DNA from: Elmis aenea
Taxonomy: Eukaryota > Arthropoda > Insecta > Coleoptera > Elmidae
Direction of reading: 5' to 3'
Assembly: GCA_947652605.1 (NCBI GenBank)
Contig: OX393578.1
Coordinates: 53,699,415 to 53,763,414 of the forward strand
Length of the DNA: 64,000 bases
Below are positions 32,153-43,420 of the stretch, in pieces. Positions within the stretch are counted from its first letter, which is position 1. Each line of letters starts with the position of its first letter. The translations under genes were made by a program, and so were the position numbers. The notes under the pieces were generated by a model that saw only the letters and a list, made by a program, of their open reading frames with translations, made no database searches and had not been told where the DNA came from.

Positions 32153-32724
32153 CACTGTGTCCAAGATAAGATGCACAGCATGGGAATCTCGTTTATTATA
32201 AGAGATACAGGTTTGCTTGAATTAGATGAATTATTTCCAAGTGTGGGAGGAGCTACAATCAATTTTTAAACGTACAAAATTCCTCGTTCTTCAGATGTTA
32301 TAGCAAAAAATATGAACATGTCGAATTTCTTTTTTCTCTCGTAACTTTTTTGTCTTAATCAGTAAACCAATTTTATTTGTACCTTCTTAAGCAACTTTTA
32401 ACCCATAAGAAATTAGGGGTAATATCTTAAAAATGAAAGGTGATAAAAAAAATCTAAGATAACAGTTACATTCTCCATTAAAAAGTACCTATAGGAAGTA
32501 CTAATAAAATCTAACGAAGAAAATAAAAAAGTTATGAGAGAAAAAAGAAATTCAACATTTTCATATTTTTTGCTATAACATCTGAAGTACGAAAAATTTT
32601 GTACTTTTAAAAATTGATTGTAGCTTTTCTCCTACTCGGGAATAATTCATCTTATTTAAATAAACCTCTATCTCTTATAATAAGCGAGATCCCCATGCTG
32701 TGCATTCTTATCTTGGACACAGTG
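32153..32724. mobile_element. Fold-back MITE, 572 bp, TA target duplication
   Basis: CACTGTGTCCAAGATAAGAT and its near complement form the ends, TA outside both. The arms extend about 250 bp each and include AATCTCGTTTATTATAAGAG. The arm sequence is shared with the left part of the DUF4817 element at 49301, so the two belong to one family despite different outermost bases. Confidence 0.8.
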
Positions 32725-32729
32725 TAGGT

Positions 32730-33810
32730 TATTTTTTGTGGTTTTGATAGGTCCGAGTCAGATTTTCTACTTCACATACCTTTACTATGTACTACGCTCA
32801 CTTATTTCATATATTTAACCACTATTTGAAGCGTATATTCAGTAATAAGAAATACTAGAACGCGTTTGATGACTCTTCCTTACATACTACACGCGTATAA
32901 GTTACCAAGATGTGCGCAAAACCTAACGTTGGATGTGTTACTGTAGGGTAATTTTGTGTCACTACGTTGTGAAATATTAGTGTTTGTTAAATTATCTTTG
33001 TGCTGCAAGTAAACCATTTCCCTTAGACATTTCCCTAGACTAAAATATTTATCTTTCCCGGAACACTCCATAAAATTGCATGAGCCTGCACCGAAATAAT
33101 CGACGTATCTAAAGTACACCTAAGTCGTCTAGCAGTCTCCTTTACCCGAAACGGTTCCACTTTTTGTGGTTCGTAGCACTCGAGTCTAACGGAGCTTTTC
33201 GGGACTTTATCGCCGCTCGTCTTTGCGGAAAACTGCAGCGCCATCACCGCTAGATGCATTTCACCGAAGGCAAATCTCGATTCCTAATCTAGAAAGCGCA
33301 TTCCCTACAACCCGATTTCGCCATTCATTAACTCTGGATGATGCAGCTTTGCTATCTTCATTTAAATTAATGGTTCGTCTCTCAGACAATTTTCCTAATC
33401 GTGACAAATAGAATATATCGGTCCCCGCCAACAAATAAAAACTAATTTAAAAACATGTCGCGTCGCATTTGTTTAATAACGCTTTGTTTCATCGAACTTA
33501 AAAAGTATTATTTATTAAATTTATGGCTCTAATAAAGTGCGCATAAAGTAGTGGACAACTTTAACGTAGCGTCCTTTGATAATTATTCTAAATCAAAAAT
33601 CGTAAAACATTTTGGCCAAGTTCCCTTAAAGACCTTTTTAAAAAAGAGTAAATGTAAAAAAAACTCGTTATCTTACGTTTAAATAATTATACCAAGTGTT
33701 TATTCACAGAATTAATATCTAATTGTGTACTGTTAAGTATTCTAATTACATACCTACATAAAACCTATATGTTTTTGAAAGAGACTTCAATTTTACATCT
33801 AAAAATTATA
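32730..33810. other. Unique sequence without recognisable gene
   Basis: 32870-33420 is CpG-containing and open in short stretches on both strands, with no recognisable product. The remainder is AT-rich. Confidence 0.4.
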
Positions 33811-33812
33811 AA

Positions 33813-33966
33813 ACATACTGGGTATTCCATTTAAAAAAACATGGTGACATATCGGTGCGCAAAAACAAAACACTGTGTATAGTTGAAAATAGCTAACTTT
33901 CTTAAGTAAAGTTATCACAAGACGAGATGTTGATCTTTTACGTTACTTTTTGTACACACTGTATGT
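33813..33966 (-). repeat. Dispersed repeat H
   Basis: Inverted partner of 48996-49180: both hold ACTGGGTRTTCYATTWAAAA and CACTGTGTATAGTTGAAAAT (or complements). Decayed pieces also at about 52015-52100 and 61009-61060. Confidence 0.6.
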
Positions 33967-34052
33967 GTATATATTCCGAGTTTGACGTCTGTCGACTTTT
34001 TCGGCTTCTCTCCGACCCTTCTCCCTATCTTCGGTATCTTCATGTTTGAGTT

Positions 34053-34172
34053 TCATAGCCGTTGCCTCCATGTTGTTTTGGGCCTTTCTCTCTTCTCTCT
34101 GTAGGTTAGCGTCAACTCGTATATTCTCTGCGACCATCTTCCATCCAGCATCCTTTTCACATGTCCATACCA
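34053..34172 (-). pseudogene. Non-LTR retrotransposon RT, C-terminal piece, split by a pogo-like element
   Basis: The minus strand reads WYGHVKRMLDGRWSQRIYEL then TYREKRERPKTTWRQRL and a stop. WxGHxxRM followed by a GRPKxxW block is the characteristic C-terminal end of a large insect non-LTR class. The reading begins immediately next to the TA where the element 34175-35485 inserted. The upstream half should continue at 35488 and beyond (the minus strand there reads into the junction), but it is too decayed to follow. It was therefore probably already dead before or soon after the pogo-like insertion. Confidence 0.7.
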
Positions 34173-34174
34173 TA

Positions 34175-35485
34175 GAGTAAACCCGGGCAAAAGTCCGCAC
34201 CGGGGTAAAAGTCCTATTAGGGATAGGAAGGACTGGAGAGTTAAGAGAGAATAGGTTTTATTATAGGTAGTTGAGATACAGTATCTGTGGTGGACACATA
34301 TAGTTCTAGCTTGATCGGCAGTTAAACCGCTGCTTAAATGAGCTAAGTGTGAAAATGCTTGGCTTGTTATAGTTTTCGATGATCTTTTATTACGCAGTGA
34401 TATTTAAAAGTCTCTCACAACCGGCATGCAACTTTTTTTATATAAACACCCTCCATTTTAGCTACACAATCATGTCGCCAAACGTTTCCTAACTTAAACT
34501 AAAGATGCTGTCATATAACTTCTATCGTAATTAGCACGCATGGGGGCAAAAAGCCGCAGTCTTGACTGGGGTAAAAAGCCGCACACGGGCTTTTGTCCCG
34601 TCTATTTAATTTGGAAAGATTCAAATCCACATTTACTTACGTCTGATCACGAAGCAAGTTTGGCTGATCACTGTAGATAGATAGATGGACGTAAGGTTCT
34701 ACGGAATTACTAGAAAAAAAATTCGGCGGTTGGCTTTTGACTTTGCTTCGCAAAATAATATCGTAAACGATTTTAATAAGGAGTCACAAATGGCGGGAGA
34801 CGACTGGACCAAAAGTTTTTTTTTCTCGACACAAATTTTCTTTCAAACGCCCAAAAAGACAAGCGTCGGAAGGATTATAGGTTTCAATAAAGTCCAAATA
34901 GAAAGATTCTACGATAATTTAACGAACAGCCATGTCAGAGAAGGGGAAAACAAAATTGTTTGCCCAGGTTGTTAAGAAATATATGAAGATCCACCAGTCG
35001 AGGACTAGATTGTGCAGTAAATGCCACAACTGGTGGCACGAAAGTTGCTCAAATTTTGAAACCGGCGAGTTCGCCTGTGATTTTTGTTGAATTCGTCAAA
35101 TATTTTTTGTGTTCTTTTAAATGTGATATTTTTTTAAATTTTGTTACAGGACTGAACTTTTATTTTGTATTTTTGAAGAGAATTTACTTTCATTTTATAA
35201 AATAACAAAGATGTAAACATTTTAATTAGACGAATGCGCGAACGGACTTTTGCCCCATCAATTTGGACTTTTGCTCCATACGGTGGGGCAAAAGTACCAA
35301 TCTACATCAAACCATAAAAAAAAAATATTTTTATTTGAATTCGTTACTTTTGGTGGCAACCCATTTTATGATGCAATGAGAAGTGTCTAATGTGTTCATA
35401 AAAAAAATGTTGACCCATTAAACATAAAACTTACTTACTTAGGGAGTTGAGAACGTTAAGTGCGGACTTTTGCCCGGGTTTACTC
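34175..35485 (+). mobile_element. Pogo-like element, internally deleted, TA target duplication
   Basis: Nearly perfect TIRs GAGTAAACCCGGGCAAAAGT are flanked by TA (34173-34174 and 35486-35487). Additional copies of GGGGCAAAAGT/ACTTTTGCCCC inside the ends (for example 34200, 34545, 35250-35290) look like binding-site repeats. It contains the transposase remnant 34685-35090. It is inserted in a non-LTR remnant. The GAGTAAA start is shared with family II at 4659, suggesting related groups. Confidence 0.85.
34685..35090 (+). pseudogene. Pogo-like transposase lacking its catalytic core: CENP-B HTH joined to PHD-like finger
   Basis: Residues 1-80 read FYGITRKKIRRLAFDFASQN, FNKESQMAGDDWTKSFFF, then QTPKKTSVGRIIGFNKVQ. 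These match the second (CENP-B type) DNA-binding half of pogo/jerky-like transposases (G(L/I)T...(I/V)R.LA..LA..N.I...FNK....AG..W...F). After ERFYDNLT the reading passes directly to CPGC, EIYEDPPVED and, one frame over, LCSKCHNWWHESC and FETGEFACDFC, then a stop at 35088. This is a PHD-like Cys/His zinc finger of the kind at the C-terminus of some insect pogo-like transposases. The DDE core (about 200 residues) is missing. Stops at 34973 and about 35006 and a frameshift near 35010 break the finger as it stands. The start is the first ATG; the true N-terminal HTH may lie upstream. Confidence 0.78.
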
Positions 35486-35489
35486 TACC

Positions 35490-37500
35490 ATACTATCCGA
35501 ACACTTAAAGTGTGATCTTTTGCCAAATAAGTTTGAATAATGTTCATTAAATCTTCAGTCCTGTAGGTTATCCGATGCCCTGCCCTTTCACCATTCTGTA
35601 ATGATTCTCTTCATTCTTTGAATCTTCTATGCCATACAAACACTGTTGTTCTCAATAAACATTCCTTTATCGTCCTCAAGTAAATAAAAATGATATTTAT
35701 TCGGTTTGCTCAACAAGTCACTCAATTGTTAACTTGCGCAAGTACTAAACGAAACTGTTCACACGTTGCTGCTAGTGGCTAATTTAACTTACTTGATTTA
35801 GTAACTTGCTTTTGGCTACTATACATAATTATGTAACTTGGGCATTAGAAAAGTATTACTTTTTTAGCATAACTTTTACTAAATGTTCTCTAGGATAGAC
35901 TGTTACATAATCTTGGAGTCGGATTTTTTTGAATAATTCCACACTTTAATGGTCTTCTCCAGATGATTAACTATTCTTCCGCCAACCTTTTCATAATAAA
36001 ATTTGCGAATCATACAACGCTACATGAAAATTGTCCAATCTCTGTGTTAGAACAAAAATCGTGTAACAGCACAACCAAAAAAAAAATGTATTAACATTTA
36101 AAACAAAGTGTCCGCTCTCGTATAACAAAAGTTTTCAGCAAAAACTCGCGTTCAACGTTCGCCCATAAATCCAAACTTTATATTATGTACATGCAAGTGG
36201 ACCTCATACATTTATTTCGTCGGTCACGGAATTCCTCGTGCAGTACGAATTTCAAATATTTTTTGCGTCATAAATACACGTGCGGCCGTTACAAAACCGT
36301 GCCCGCTTAGATTATGTTGTTTAAGTGAGGTGCTTTATCTTCACAATTACTTACGAGCAGCGCATTTGATGTTACAATGCAACAAACAATGGCGCAAAGA
36401 GAATCATTAATAACCGCTCGAATCCTGAACATAACACGCTCGCAATTCCCGCAACTAGTACAAACTGCGGAGCAGGTTGAGGGATCGATAGACTCCGCTA
36501 ATATTGTTCTAAGGAGTTCCGAGAACGTCAGACCAGCAAAGTTTTGGTCTACTCATTAATAATGCCGCTCGAAAAAGGATTAGCGGTCTCTGTTCGCTCT
36601 TCAGCTAGCTCCACGCTTCGTCCAGAACCACGATACAAGACAGGAGTAGCGCGCGTGCAGCGAAGGAGACGGAATCCGTACGTGCAACCCGTTCGCAAAT
36701 GCAAAGGAGCTGTGCCACTCACAGGTTAGCTATTGTAACTTCTCCAAATCGTTGGTGATGCTAAGTCGACTTCGCCGGCTTTGATTGAAGCATATTACAG
36801 TGTAGATTGCTTACTTAATCTTATCTACACGCTGAGCTCGTGTGTACACACGGAAAAAAGAGAGTAACCGCAACGCAAAAACCGTTCGCGAATCGAAACC
36901 TTTAATATCTGCAGCCGTTCGCTGATGGAATCAGGTAGCAGTCAACGACGCTTGAAAATTATAATAGGTTATTATGTGAGGATTACAAGAGCGAAATTAA
37001 CAAGACACGAAGCGCACTGCTTATAAGTTTAAGTGAGTGCTTCATAAACTCATATATGCAAAACCTAATTTAACTATTAATCTATCTAACAATCGAGCGC
37101 AGCATGTTAATGCAAAATAGTATAATACGCCATTAAACCAAGTATTTATATTGGCAAGCGCATGTTGAGAACCTGCACCATTGTTGCTAGGACAGGAAGG
37201 AGGTGAACTTGAGAAGTTTCAATGCAATTTTCCAAAAATAAATTACAGATTTATAATACAAGTTAATACAAACAGTCACCTTTCTTATATTTCCAATAAG
37301 AAACACGCCCTTAAGCAAATCTATATCAGTTTCCTTCTCTTCGACAAAATAAACCTAATGCATATTTCATTCATAAGATATTCACAAGTTTTGTATTATT
37401 ATACACTTCTAGATTTTATTTTTACAAGGGAACAAAAAACGTAAGCTTCTCCACGGCAACCTCCTATTAAAAATTTTGCCTGCCCCCTCATGAAATACGT
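35490..37500. other. Mostly unique sequence; no gene supported
   Basis: 35490-35660 probably continues the decayed non-LTR remnant. 36200-36950 is CpG-containing and holds two open stretches (36377-36559 and 36544-36729, plus strand) with no recognisable domain. 37180-37440 is an AT-rich chance ORF. Confidence 0.4.
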
Positions 37501-37507
37501 TAAATTA

Positions 37508-37990
37508 ATACAGTATATTTTACAAGGGATGAAAGTCCAGTTTCACTGATTTCATCTCGAGTCGTAAATGCTATTTTTTCTACGAAATAAAAATTATATT
37601 AAAGAACGAACGTTAATGTAAACGAACCAAATGACAATTAATTAGAGTATTATGTAAAAAGTTTAAATTAATCATTTCATTTCCATAGCGACACCACCAC
37701 ACTGACATTGACAGAAATAAAATTATAACCTGCAAACGAAATATATTTAATATTAATATTTGTACCATTCTTAGGCTTTTATATAAAATGCTACATTAAA
37801 ATTAAATTATTTGATTAGAATATTAACGCAATTTTAATTAATTACGAGTTTAAGCTTAAAAAAATCGTAAAGTTTACAATGTGACATTGCCATTGGCATA
37901 ATTAGAGACGAAAGTAAAACTTTCATGTAGAGTAGGCAGAGAAAATGACAACTTTCATATACATAAGTAGAAAAAAAGTTATTTATTAAC
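37508..37990 (+). repeat. Dispersed repeat G, full-length copy
   Basis: Same order of blocks as 22187-22675; CCATAGCGACACCACCACAC and TAAAATGCTACATTAAAATT are exact or nearly exact. Confidence 0.8.
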
Positions 37991-37994
37991 TCTT

Positions 37995-39235
37995 TAAACC
38001 CCTTCATGACTTATGGCCCACCCTGTGGTAGTCCTTGGTATTATATTAAATAAAGTATATTCATTATTTTAATTGATTTTGGTTCTAAAGAAACTGTAGG
38101 ATATCAGAGTAATAAGGTACATAGTTGGTCTTTATCTAATTTTTTTCATTAATTCTTCTTTTTAGTTGTAGCTTATCGTACTATTATGCATACCCTATAA
38201 TTGCGAAATTTTATGAGACTGTTCATTTTTGGCTTTACTTAATAAATACCTGTCCAAAAACTTAGGTTTTATTTATTACTCATCGTGCTGTGATGTATGA
38301 TACTATAGTCTACTTTAAATTTTATGCATAACTGACAACAAAAGTTACACTTCCTAAGTTCCTAAAACAATTTTTGATACAAAATTATGTGTTACAAATT
38401 TATACGTTTCTAAAAGTTTTTTTGATGGTTAACTATGATAAGATCAACATATCTGTGAGGAGTTTTTCGACAGAATTATGCAAGGAGCAAAGCTGCGTTA
38501 AAAATTTTTAATCTGCATAAAAATTGCTTAATAGCTACTTTTATTTTATTTCGATTAATTTAATTCAAGTTTCAATAACGCAACGAACTTTAATATCGGC
38601 GGAAACCTTTCCATCATTCATTGCCAACTCCTGGCGTCGTATACCAAAGCATCGTTTGACACGGAGGACAACTTTTAACGATCCCCCTGTGTATGTAGCG
38701 AACCGACTGCTCACACTCAAGACTGATAATCGCAGCACTCTACGATTCTTTATTTACTTCCCAACTACTGTCATTAGTAACTGTTTTAACAGGAAACAGA
38801 ACTGTCACAGGTTTGTGTGAAACTTTTTGCTCGCGACTTTCAGGAAAATAGAAAATTACTGTATCCCGTTTCGGACTTAAAATATTGTCCCGGTGAATTA
38901 TTGGCTATTCTGTTTCGGTTTATTTCGCCGAATTGGTTTAGAACCGTTGTTGTGTGTTTGATTTTGAAATAAAATAGCTGCTAAGCGCAATTTATCAGCA
39001 GACGAGACTTGGGAATATCATAAATAAAGTTTTTATTTGGGTTGCAAGTTTTGGTTTAATCAGGCGCTGAGTCGTACGACGGCCAAGCTGAATTCATTGC
39101 GAATAAAAATCTGCATCTGCAGTTTAATTGTCAAAGTCAAGTTGATTAAAACCTGGTGTATTAATTTATTAAAATAATGAAAATAGTAGTTAAGCCGGAA
39201 AATTTTTGAATAATGATTTATAATAATTATTATTA
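37995..39235. other. AT-rich sequence without recognisable gene
   Basis: One isolated CCACCCTG-type terminus at about 38018 suggests a truncated MITE. The 98-codon ORF at 38524-38820 has no recognisable domain. Confidence 0.4.
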
Positions 39236-39239
39236 TTAC

Positions 39240-39315
39240 CGTAAGCCTCTTCTACCAGCGGTGTCGAAGCGATGGCTCTCCATTTTCTCTCTTGGTTCCA
39301 TATCAGTTCTTTTTT
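39240..39315 (-). pseudogene. Probable 3' end of a non-LTR retrotransposon
   Basis: The minus strand reads QERKWRAIASTPLVEEAYG and runs into TAATAATAATAATTATTAT. The phrase DR..WR..(V/I) near the stop followed by a short (TAA)n-type tail is how many insect non-LTR elements end. The piece is short, so confidence is moderate at best. Confidence 0.4.
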
Positions 39316-39550
39316 TGTAGTATGTTCGCTATCTTATTATTGCACGTTTTCCTGGTACAGAAATAACATATTTCTCTTCAAAAAGTATAGGGAATTGTTT
39401 ATGTGAAAGTAGAGCATCGATAAAATTGCATTTTTTTTTGTGTGGCCTAGTTCCCAATACCGTCTTTGACGTATATGCCAAATTTGAGCGCGATCTGTTA
39501 ATTAGTTTGTTTTTGGAAGTTGACTTTCAGTACTATCAATTATTTTGACC

Positions 39551-39830
39551 ATGTCGAAATTTTTTGAACAAAGAGTCTTGCGTTTTTAACGAAATTTCTT
39601 GTGCCAAAGCACTAGAAATGTTGCAAAAAGCCTATGGCGATACTTCCATGTCAAAAACACGCGCATATGATACGTACAAATCGTTCAAAGAGGGTCGGGA
39701 AGGTGTTGATGACCTCCAGCGTTCTGGTCGTTCATATCCACGTCAATTAACGACGAAAACGTTGATAAAACGAAAAAAATAGTGCTTGAAAATCCCACAG
39801 GCTGGGCAAATTTCGATGTTTTCACATAGA
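39551..39830 (+). pseudogene. Mariner transposase N-terminal fragment
   Basis: MSKFFEQRVLRF runs to an early stop and, one frame over, continues NEISCAKALEMLQKAYGDTS, SKTRAYDTYKSFKEGREGVD and DLQRSGRSYPR. Another shift gives NDENVDKTKKIVLENPTG. This is the N-terminal HTH region of a mariner transposase, which binds the terminal repeats. The catalytic domain is absent because the copy ends at about 39797-39830, where repeat R1 takes over. Two frameshifts make it inactive. Confidence 0.8.
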
Positions 39831-40990
39831 ATCGCGGTAACTATAAGAGGTCTCGAAAAACGGACCCCGGTTCCTCGATCTCTTTTTTCGAAAAAAAATT
39901 AATGGTGAAAACTAAAATTGGTTATCGTCTTTTGTTTTCGAGTTATCACCGATAAGTGGATTTTTCGACTTTTCGTTTTACGACTATAACTCGCATGTTT
40001 ATGAAAATAAAATAAAATAATTTTAACGTTCTACAGGCACTTTTTTGATAGGAATGCAGCGGGGTAGACAATTTTCCAAAAAAAAAAACGAAATTCGAGG
40101 TAGGACAAAGTTGTATTTTTTTATGGAACCCATAGTTGGCTGTGGCATCACGAGGAAGAGGTTTTTTCCCCCATTCCAATGATATGTGGGGTCGATTTAT
40201 TCATTTTTCTAGTAGTAGGCTTATGTCATTAAGAATACAGGGTGGTGCTTTTTTCGATGCTCACCATTGCTATCTTGGAAACGGTAAGAGATACAAGGTC
40301 GGTTAAATAAGAGAAAAGTTGCACATTTTTATGACGATTGAGAATCTGAAAAGAAATCCTGAATATTTTGATTCGTTTTTGATTTATTACAAAAAAAGTG
40401 AAAAATGTGAATTTAGAAAAAAATTTAATTTCTTTCCTACCACTGATGCTATTTCATTTAAACTTGGTAACTTAATGTTTTTCACCGTACTGGGTTTGAT
40501 GACATAAACAGAAATTTTCTAAGCCTGCTAGATTTCAAGTTGTGATAGTCAACTTTTTTATTTCTTATGGCCGCCATATTGGATTTTTACACCATCAGAC
40601 AGACAAAAAAATTAGCTTTTCAGATTGATAACAACATACCTTTTTTCTTTCAAAAAACTTGTTGAAATTTTAAAATTTGTATAAATAATTCATAAAATCG
40701 AGAATGCTCTGAAAAACAATATACCTCGTAAAACAAACTGTCATTCTGTTGTTTTAACGATAATTTGATAGAAATAATTACCTACGTTTAACTGTTAACC
40801 GTTTTTATTTATGTACCTTAAAAACACGAAATGGCTCAAGAATATTACGAAAAGTATAAAATGTTAGAATGTTTTATTCAAAAGTAATAATAATTTTGAA
40901 ACTGCAAATAAAACTTATTTTAATCGTCACCCAGCAAGAAGACAACCTAATAATCTATTTTTGGAAGATTCAAACAAAATCTCATTAATT
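39797..40990 (-). repeat. Repeat R1, copy 2, holding the empty Harbinger site
   Basis: Reverse complement of 11640-12391 plus 14051-14095, continuous across the point where copy 1 carries the Harbinger insertion: on the minus strand CGAGACCTCTTATAGTTACC has a single TTA. It is interrupted at about 40227-40723 by another element. Confidence 0.8.
40227..40723 (+). mobile_element. CAGGGTGGTG element inserted in R1
   Basis: Begins TACAGGGTGGTGC, followed by TTTTCGATGCTCACCATTGC. It ends before AAACAAACTGTCATTC of R1; the R1 copy at 11930-11980 shows the uninterrupted sequence. A second copy of its left 400 bp is at 62846. The right terminus is not a clear inverted repeat of the left. An open stretch at 40319-40507 matches nothing known. 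Confidence 0.6.
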
Positions 40991-41103
40991 GTGGGACATT
41001 AAAGACAATTTATATAAATATAGTACTTAATAATTGTATGAAATATAATATAAATAAAGAAAATTTCATACAGTGCTGTATTAAATCTATTTCTATTATT
41101 CAT

Positions 41104-41477
41104 ATATATAAAAATGAATGTATGTATGTATGTATGTTTGTATGGATGTTTGTCCTTTATGCATTCCTATACCATTCATCCGATCCTGACCAAATTTGGC
41201 ACAGACAATCTATAGGACCATGGGAAGAAGATAGGCTATATAAGAATTCCCAGAAGTTTCAAAAATTCCCAAAAGAACCAAAATTCCCAAAAGATCCAAA
41301 TATCACAAAAGTTTCAAAATTCTCTATAGATACAAAAATTCTCAATAGATACAAAAATTCCCAAAAGATCCAAAATTCTCAAAAGGTCAAAAACGTCCAC
41401 CGGGCGCGAGCGCGAAGCGCGAGTAGTCTGTGATTGATAAAAAAAATCACCAAGCGAAGCCAGGTCACTACGCTAGT
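41104..41477 (+). mobile_element. Helitron-like element ending in CTAGT
   Basis: Starts ATATATAAAAATGAATGTAT with a run of TATG repeats, has CCGATCCTGACCAAATTTGG, then an inner minisatellite, then a GC-rich GCGCGAGCGCGAAGCGCGAG and a CTAGT end. It shares the left 130 bp and the CTAGT end with 16510-16814. No TIRs. The long open frame across it is a by-product of the minisatellite. Confidence 0.55.
41247..41395 (+). repeat. Degenerate minisatellite in the Helitron-like element
   Basis: About seven units of 18-22 bp around AAAATTCCCAAAAGATCC, with variants (AAAATTCTCAATAGATACA). Absent from the related copy at 16510-16814. Confidence 0.75.
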
Positions 41478-41479
41478 TA

Positions 41480-43415
41480 TTCATATTTACAACACAGTTC
41501 AGAGTGTTTCAAGGCGAAGTTTATTAGTTTGGACCTTTAAAGGAGTGAAAAATAAAAATCGTGAAGTGTATTTTTGCTCAAGGAAAAACTTGAAACATTT
41601 AAAAAATAAAACCTTAGCAAGTATGAACCGTATGTTTATTCTCAATAAATTTAGCTTGATCCTCGTATAAACATCTTGTTATTTTTTGCAGTATTGCTAA
41701 TCATTGACGCAGAAACATGCCGAAACCAATTTTTATGCGGGTTTTTTTGCTCATGGATTATGATATTTTACCCTTCTCTACTTTTCCCAAATTGTTAAAG
41801 GCACCGTTATTAGCATGCATGTATTAAATTTCGAATTTCTATAGGTAACTTGAGACTTGGAAGGCTTACAAAGTTTAGTATTGTTCCGCCAAGGGAATAT
41901 ACGTCAGTCAAAGTTATTAAAGTTGTCTTAAAACAGCAACAGTCAAAGGCACGTTGTAATGCTGGATTATAATTAAGTTACTTTAAACTATTATGTACAA
42001 TATTTACCTCTAATTACGGTTGAGCTAGGTACCGTCAGCTTGAAAAGCCCAGATAATAACCTAAGTTTGTTTAATTTTAGTGCATTCCTAAAAATACGTG
42101 CACATCGAGCCCCAAACCTCGTTTAGGATTACATCCAGATCACTCAACCAGCCAGAACTGATTCAATTAGCGCACGAGTTCTGAAATATTATCAATAGCA
42201 ATCACAAAAACGGATATAGTAACGTACAGAAATGATTATTCAAATTTGCGCAATGAAAATGAATGTTTAAATAATTATAAAAATATACAATGCCATAACT
42301 CACGTCACAAGCAGATTAATATCGGTTGAAATTTTAATTAAAATCGATAGACCGTGCACGTAATTTAATAATTAAAATTTCGGAGAGCATGTCCTATAAC
42401 AAAAACATTAAACAAACTTTCGGTCGAGATTTGATCTACCCCTAACGGTCGGTCGGCAAGAAAAAAGTCCGTAATTGAACAATGTTTTTCGGGAGCTTAT
42501 AATTGACTGTAACTAAATTGTGCGAATGTTTTGCTGTTTAAAATTATCTATAAATTTAACGGTCGACGCAATAGGTTGACGTTATCCGAAGAGATAGCGG
42601 GCAACAAAAAGATGGTAGAGGCTCTGGAAAGTGTTTAAATAAATTTAATTTAACAGGGGCACGCGCCAACTTAACAACGTCAAAAGGTCTATTAACGTCA
42701 CAAAAATAAGCTGGTGTGGCCACCAAATTACTTTCGCCACACATTGTGTATGTACGTGTGTGTGTGTTTGTATATTTTTGTGTTAGCTTCCTTTTAAGGA
42801 ATTCAAATTAACCTTTTTTTTGTAAATAACAAAAATCACGTCTGTAGAAGTGTAAAAGAAGTGTTTACACAATATACAACCACAGCATCTTTTTAAATAG
42901 GCAGTTAAAATATGGGCTTAAAATAAACGGCATTTTGTGAGGAAAATAAACTCTAAAGCATATACAAATTTTAAAAATGATGCAGTTGTTTAAGAGAAGT
43001 ATCAAGTCAAAATTTTGTTTTAAATTAATTTCGCAATTCAAAATTTCACAAAAAAAAGTCCTATGAAGAAACATGGGGCTTAACGTGGGTAAAAAAATCG
43101 CTGGCCACCAAGGTTTTCTGGTCCACCGGACCATCCTTAAACCTTTTCTGGTATAGTTATATGTAATACATGTATGTTTGAGAATACAGGCAGCCGAATC
43201 TAAATGTAGTGTGTTGTATCCAAATAGATGCAGGAGGCCCGTTGGGCCAAAATGGTTGGTATCCATATGGATACAAATGGCGCTTAACGTGTTAAGGAAT
43301 TGTGGCTATTGACTACGGTTGGGTATTTCACGGGTACCTCCCTACAAAATTAGCGTTTATGCAGTGGGTTCATAACTGCTTCCCACAAACTATAGGCCAA
43401 AGATCAATCTTCTGC
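41480..43415. other. Unique sequence; no gene supported
   Basis: Includes a GT-rich microsatellite at about 42745-42775. Small palindromes occur near 43120 (GGTCCACCGGACC) and 43250 (TTGGTATCCATATGGATACA). A 133-codon minus-strand ORF (42865-43266) is AT-rich at its end and has no recognisable domain. Confidence 0.4.
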
Positions 43416-43420
43416 TGGAA

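Noticed and set aside
36377..36729. Two overlapping plus-strand ORFs in CpG-containing DNA, possible host exon
   Set aside because: No recognisable protein, no clear splice sites framing either ORF.
41038..41433. 131-codon ORF with a repeated KFPK-type pattern
   Set aside because: Produced by the minisatellite inside a Helitron-like element; not a protein repeat with independent support.
42745..42775. Possible CRISPR or structured repeat
   Set aside because: Simple GT microsatellite; nothing in the window has the spacer-repeat pattern of a CRISPR array, and the DNA is eukaryotic.
42865..43266. 133-codon minus-strand ORF
   Set aside because: No domain; second half is AT-rich hydrophobic noise.
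42796..43294. Direct repeat TTAAGGAATT about 490 bp apart, possible piggyBac insertion
   Set aside because: No matching inverted ends inside the two TTAA sites; the decamer match may be chance.
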